Shown here: positions 33,424 through 36,920 of the stretch, in pieces | Layout: each line of letters begins with the position of its first letter | Numbering within the stretch: position 1 is the stretch's first letter | Assembly: GCA_900755995.1 (NCBI GenBank) | Contig: CAAEIM010000161.1 | Coordinates: 1 to 36,920, forward strand | Source of the DNA: Clostridia bacterium | GTDB lineage: Bacteria > Bacillota > Clostridia > Oscillospirales > Acutalibacteraceae | Length of the DNA: 36,920 nucleotides | Direction of reading: 5' to 3' | The notes under the pieces: generated by a model | Told to the model about the DNA's origin: nothing | What the model saw: the letters and a program-made list of their open reading frames with translations, nothing else | The model's database searches: none | Made by a program: the position numbers and the translations under genes

Positions 33424-34574
33424 TTTACTTTGACAACGGCGCTACCACATTTCCAAAGCCACGGTCTGTAGCAAATGCGGTGAATTTTGCTATTACTAAG
33501 GTAGGGGCGAATCCGGGCAGAGGCGGACATAATTTGGCTATGGAAGCCTCAGATATTCTATACGATTGCAGAAGCAATGCAGCTAAGCTGTTTAATATTG
33601 ATCAGCCTGAAAATGTGATTATTACAAATAATTGCACAACAGCATTAAATACCGTAATAAAAGGTATTTTAAATAACGGCGACCACGCTGTTATATCTTC
33701 ATATGAGCATAACGCAGCTGTCAGACCTCTTGAGTTTTTGAAATCAAAGGGCGTTGAATACAGCATAGCACAGGTAGAGCCGTACAATGATGAAGCAACA
33801 ATAGATAATTTTAGAAATTCCTTTAAAGAAAATACAAAGCTCGTAATTTGTACACACGCATCTAATGTCTTTGGAATTAAACTTCCAATTAATAGGATTG
33901 CAGCGCTGTGTAAGATTAACGGACTTCTTTTTTGCACTGATGCAGCACAGACTGCCGGTATTATACCGATTTCATTAAAGAATTCGGATATAGATTTTTT
34001 GTGTACAGCAGGTCACAAGGGACTTTACGGTCCTATGGGAACGGGACTTCTTGTGATTAACAGCAAAACTATTCCCGAGAGTCTTGTTCAGGGCGGCACG
34101 GGTAGTATGTCTGCACAAGTTAATCAACCGCAGGTTTTGCCAGACAAATTTGAAAGCGGAACGCATAATTTGCCCGGTATTGCAGGCTTAAATGAGGGAA
34201 TTAAGTATGTTTTGAGAAAAACTCCGCAAAAAATATATGATTATGAAATGTCGCTTGCCAAAAGATTATATGATGGAATATCGACAATAGAAGGAATTGA
34301 GCTTTATACCAAAAGACCTGAGAAAGAGGAGGCTGTGCCTGTTATTTCTTTTAATCTGAAAGATATGGAAAGCGAAAGAACTGCTCAAATCCTGAACGAT
34401 AAATATAATATTGCGGTAAGAGCAGGACTTCATTGCGCTCCCCTTGCACACAAAAGCTTTGGCACTCTGGAAAAAGGCACTGTCAGAGCTGTGATTTCTT
34501 CATTTACCACCCAGGGTGAAGTAAACCTTTTTGTCAATTCAATAAGGCAAATTAATTATAACAAAAGAATGTAA
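33420..34574 (+). CDS. Cysteine desulfurase-like class V aminotransferase
   Basis: A PLP enzyme expected to take sulfur (or selenium) from cysteine (or selenocysteine). The 384 aa begin MIYFDNGATTFPKP; the PLP lysine is K200 in CTAGHKGLYGP, CTDAAQTAG carries the cofactor-binding Asp, and the active-site persulfide cysteine is C339 in LHCAPLAHK. There is no neighbouring IscU/SufU scaffold or tRNA-thiolation gene, so it is not obviously the housekeeping Fe-S enzyme. Pairing with the overlapping DUF3343 gene suggests a dedicated sulfur or selenium transfer role. Stand-alone members are named only as class V aminotransferases. Confidence 0.9.
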   Translation: MIYFDNGATTFPKPRSVANAVNFAITKVGANPGRGGHNLAMEASDILYDCRSNAAKLFNIDQPENVIITNNCTTALNTVIKGILNNGDHAVISSYEHNAAVRPLEFLKSKGVEYSIAQVEPYNDEATIDNFRNSFKENTKLVICTHASNVFGIKLPINRIAALCKINGLLFCTDAAQTAGIIPISLKNSDIDFLCTAGHKGLYGPMGTGLLVINSKTIPESLVQGGTGSMSAQVNQPQVLPDKFESGTHNLPGIAGLNEGIKYVLRKTPQKIYDYEMSLAKRLYDGISTIEGIELYTKRPEKEEAVPVISFNLKDMESERTAQILNDKYNIAVRAGLHCAPLAHKSFGTLEKGTVRAVISSFTTQGEVNLFVNSIRQINYNKRM

Positions 34575-34580
34575 AAAAGG

Positions 34581-34610
34581 TTGCAATTATAGACTAATGT
34601 GTGTTAAAAT
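34581..34610 (+). promoter_or_regulatory. Promoter of cdaA-cdaR
   Basis: TTGCAA (34581-34586), an 18-base spacer and TAAAAT (34605-34610) with TGT just before it (extended -10), 33 bases ahead of the ATG. Confidence 0.6.
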
Positions 34611-34642
34611 AAAGTGAAATAAAAACAAGGGAGGTTAAAAAG

Positions 34643-35518
34643 ATGGAATTGATTCAAAATATATTTTCGGTTTTGAAAACAATAGAAATTCGTGATATTA
34701 TTGATATATTTGCGATAGCATTCCTTATTTTCAGCCTTTTCAAGCTTGTTAAAGAAACCCGTGCCGCTCAGCTCATAAAAGGTGTAGCTGCACTTCTTAT
34801 TGTGTATCTTATTTCCTCTCTGTGCGGTCTGATGATGGTAACCTCGCTTTTAAGAACGCTTTTTGAGGCGGCTGCTGTGCTTGTTGTAATTATTTTTCAG
34901 CCTGAAATCAGAAAATATCTTGAACAAATGGGTAGAAATAATACCTATAAAAAGTATATTAAGCTTTTAACGCACCGTGAAAAGAGTAATGAATGGAAGT
35001 TAGCTGTAAAAAAGTCAATTATTGACGCCGCAGATACAGCCCTGCTGTTTTCTCGCTCCAAGACGGGTGCGCTGATTGTGTTTGAGCGAGAAACAAAGCT
35101 CTCCGATATTGCTGCCACAGGCACGATAATCAATGCCGATACTTCGGTTGCATTGTTTGGCAATATCTTTTTCAATAAAGCTCCGCTTCACGACGGTGCA
35201 AGTATTGTCCGTGACGGTAAGCTATTTGCAGCCGGCTGTATTTTGCCGCTGACAGACAATAAAAATGTAGATATTAATCTTGGAACAAGACACAGGGCAG
35301 GGCTGGGCATAAGCGAACAGAGCGATGCTGTTGTTTTAATTGTCAGCGAAGAAACGGGTGTTATTTCTCTTGCAATTAACGGCATACTTCTCCGTGACTT
35401 TTCTCGTGATTCCCTTGTTAATAAGCTTGAGTTACTGTTGCTTGAAAATGTTGTTGATGATACGGCGGCAGGCAACTTGCTCCAGAAGATAAGGGGGAAG
35501 TCTGATGAAGAAAAGTAA
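34643..35518 (+). CDS. cdaA: Diadenylate cyclase CdaA
   Basis: A membrane enzyme joining two ATP molecules into c-di-AMP, the second messenger for potassium and osmotic control and cell-wall homeostasis in Firmicutes. The 291 aa begin with three membrane helices (about 18-35, 42-60, 62-86), ending FQPEIRKYLEQMGR. The DAC domain then carries D184 in LHDGAS and R216-H217-R218 in GTRHRAG, the two catalytic signatures. The ribosome-binding site is GGGAGG. cdaR overlaps its 3' end by 14 bases. Confidence 0.97.
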   Translation: MELIQNIFSVLKTIEIRDIIDIFAIAFLIFSLFKLVKETRAAQLIKGVAALLIVYLISSLCGLMMVTSLLRTLFEAAAVLVVIIFQPEIRKYLEQMGRNNTYKKYIKLLTHREKSNEWKLAVKKSIIDAADTALLFSRSKTGALIVFERETKLSDIAATGTIINADTSVALFGNIFFNKAPLHDGASIVRDGKLFAAGCILPLTDNKNVDINLGTRHRAGLGISEQSDAVVLIVSEETGVISLAINGILLRDFSRDSLVNKLELLLLENVVDDTAAGNLLQKIRGKSDEEK

Positions 35519-36764
35519 AAGATCAAGATTTAAAGCTTTTGTGCAAAGCTCAAAGTTTCTGTTTATAATATCAGTAATACTCTCTCTTACTATCTGGATA
35601 TATATGAGCATCACGACCGGCAACAATACAAGCCTTACTATTTCCGGTATTCCTGTACAGATTGAGCTTTCGGAAGATGCGGTAAATAACGGCTTGCAGG
35701 TTTTTTCGGGAAGTGACAATACAGCCTCGCTTTCGGTAACCGGAAACAGGGCTGTTGTAGGCTCTCTGCAGCCATCTGATATTACAGTAAATGCATTGGC
35801 TAACTATGTAGATTCTGCCGGAAACTATACATTGTATCTGAATGCGTCAAAGAACAATCCTTATATGGATTTTCAGATTTCGTCTGCTGTTAATCCGTCA
35901 ACTATAGACGTTTTTATTGATTATTTAAGAGAAGAAACCTTTGAAATTCAGGAAAATGTTGTATATAAAGTTGCCGACGGTTATTATGCATCTACAACGC
36001 TTTCTGCTAAAAGCGTTTTTATATCCGGCCCTCAGTCGGTGGTATCTAAAATTTCTAAGGTTGTGGCAAGTGCAAATATTGACTCAACCCTTAGCACCTC
36101 AAGCAAGGTTTCTGCTGACATACATTTGTATGATGCAGAGGGTAATGAAATTGAAACCGACCTGCTTTCTCTTGATTTTAAAACCGTGGAGGCTGTGGTT
36201 TCGGTTCTTCCGGAAAAGGAAGTAAGCTTAAAACCTGTATTTACCAATATGCCGTCGGGCTTGCAGATTACCGACGATATGATTTCTATAGAGCCTTCTT
36301 CAATACTTCTTGCAGGCACTGATGATGTGCTCAACAAGACGGATTCTGTAAACCTTGCGCCAATAGATTTTGCAACGCTTACCAATACAAAATCCTCCTT
36401 TGATCTTGCTGTTGAAATTCCAACAGACTGTAAGAATATCAGCAATACCTCAACAGCTAAGGTAACGCTTGATTTGTCATCGCTGTCGAGCAAAAAGCTG
36501 ACTGTTGAAAAGTTTATGGTTCAGGGACTAGCAGAGGGTTATTCGGCGGAAGTGACGCAAAAAAATCTTGAGGTTACGGTTTACGGCACAAGCAGTCAGC
36601 TTGATTCGCTGAATGCCTCGGATATTACGGCGATAATTGATACTTCTGGCTCAAACGGAATGAAGGGTTCTGTTTCAATGCCGGTAACATTTAGTATTGA
36701 TAACGCACCAACCTGTTGGATTTCAGGCTCTTACAAAGCTAATTTGACAATTTTAGAGTCATAA
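35505..36764 (+). CDS. cdaR: CdaA regulatory protein CdaR (YbbR-domain)
   Basis: An extracytoplasmic partner and regulator of CdaA. The 419 aa have an N-terminal basic stretch, one transmembrane helix (about 18-38, FLFIISVILSLTIWIYM), then four YbbR-like beta repeats running to the end (for example SVTGNRAVVGSLQPSDITV, VFISGPQSVVSKISKV and VTVYGTSSQLDSLNASDI). The start lies inside cdaA with AAGGGGGAAG upstream. In Bacillus glmM follows as the third gene; here a strong terminator closes the operon directly after cdaR. Confidence 0.95.
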   Translation: MKKSKRSRFKAFVQSSKFLFIISVILSLTIWIYMSITTGNNTSLTISGIPVQIELSEDAVNNGLQVFSGSDNTASLSVTGNRAVVGSLQPSDITVNALANYVDSAGNYTLYLNASKNNPYMDFQISSAVNPSTIDVFIDYLREETFEIQENVVYKVADGYYASTTLSAKSVFISGPQSVVSKISKVVASANIDSTLSTSSKVSADIHLYDAEGNEIETDLLSLDFKTVEAVVSVLPEKEVSLKPVFTNMPSGLQITDDMISIEPSSILLAGTDDVLNKTDSVNLAPIDFATLTNTKSSFDLAVEIPTDCKNISNTSTAKVTLDLSSLSSKKLTVEKFMVQGLAEGYSAEVTQKNLEVTVYGTSSQLDSLNASDITAIIDTSGSNGMKGSVSMPVTFSIDNAPTCWISGSYKANLTILES

Positions 36765-36768
36765 AACA

Positions 36769-36799
36769 AAGACCCGTGGCGGAAGTCACGGGTCTTGTT
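36769..36799 (+). terminator. Rho-independent terminator after cdaR
   Basis: A perfect 10-bp stem, AAGACCCGTG (36769-36778) with CACGGGTCTT (36787-36796), and an 8-base loop are followed by GTT. The U-tract is short. Confidence 0.8.
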
Positions 36800-36860
36800 A
36801 GCCTGTAGAAAAGGTATATGTCATTAAATAATATGAAAAAAGGAATAGAAGGGTTGGGGA

Positions 36861-36915
36861 TGGGGAACCCCAGGCGTGGGTTCCCCACGAAAAACAGTAC
36901 ACTGTACTGTTTTTC
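36861..36915. repeat. Two adjacent strong palindromes at the window end
   Basis: TGGGGAACCC (36861-36870) pairs with GGGTTCCCCA (36878-36887) around CAGGCGT. One base later, a perfect 13-base-arm palindrome runs 36889-36915 (GAAAAACAGTACA, central C, then its complement) and ends in T5, resembling a bidirectional terminator. No gene is visible from 36800 to the end. The neighbour to the right is outside the window. Confidence 0.6.
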
Positions 36916-36920
36916 TCCCC

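Noticed and set aside
36032..36493. 153-codon open frame antisense to cdaR
   Set aside because: It lies fully within cdaR, is low-complexity and has no supporting signals.
1..36920. Prophage, transposon, defence system, tRNA or rRNA genes
   Set aside because: No integrase, transposase, restriction, toxin or structural RNA signature seen; most genes are ordinary chromosomal housekeeping or surface genes.

Overview
The window looks like a chromosomal segment from a Gram-positive, spore-forming, starch-degrading gut Firmicute of the Ruminococcus bromii type. The evidence is a V-type ATP synthase, gpr-spoIIP sporulation genes, a T-box alaS leader, and a set of secreted amylases and starch-binding proteins, two products of which carry dockerins (the plug-in modules of cellulosomes and amylosomes). 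The genus-level assignment is inference from gene content and was not checked by a search. I see no tRNA, rRNA, CRISPR array, transposase or prophage gene.

Layout. 1-3117: end of a V-type ATP synthase operon (A partial, B, D). 3118-5412: an unusual palindromic promoter region, a flavodiiron protein, a structured but geneless 353-base gap, and nrdR. 5580-8447: an AmyE-like lipoprotein amylase followed closely by an SseB-domain gene. 8700-9243: a CarD-type RNA polymerase-binding regulator preceded by an overlapping 18-codon leader ORF. 9289-16186 (minus strand): one probable eight-gene operon thyX-tmk-DUF2156-GNAT-DJ-1-5-formyl-THF cyclo-ligase-mltG-U32, driven by a good sigma-A promoter just upstream of thyX. 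16334-19317: T-box-controlled alaS. 19449-22702: a membrane-tethered starch-binding protein and, facing it, a dockerin-bearing papain-like protease. 22703-29147: gpr, spoIIP, an acidic tethered protein of unknown function, dusB, glyA, rarA. 29313-33089: a starch-binding dockerin protein and a secreted GH13 amylase, probably co-transcribed. 33119-34574: a DUF3343 protein overlapping a cysteine desulfurase-like enzyme. 34581-36799: cdaA-cdaR, the c-di-AMP synthase pair. The last 60 bases hold two strong palindromes.

How it fits together. Four proteins share a small starch-binding beta-sandwich with a recurrent W/Y-P-G motif, and each is delivered differently: lipid anchor (5580-7619), C-terminal membrane or sorting tail (19533-20648), dockerin (29383-30600), and free secretion (30643-33036). 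With the dockerin protease they outline a surface starch-capture apparatus whose cohesin scaffold must be encoded elsewhere. The minus-strand operon links dTMP synthesis (thyX, tmk) to folate recycling (cyclo-ligase); glyA, which makes methylene-THF, lies nearby but separately. Several start codons were moved to the codon with a proper ribosome-binding site; these choices are explained entry by entry.
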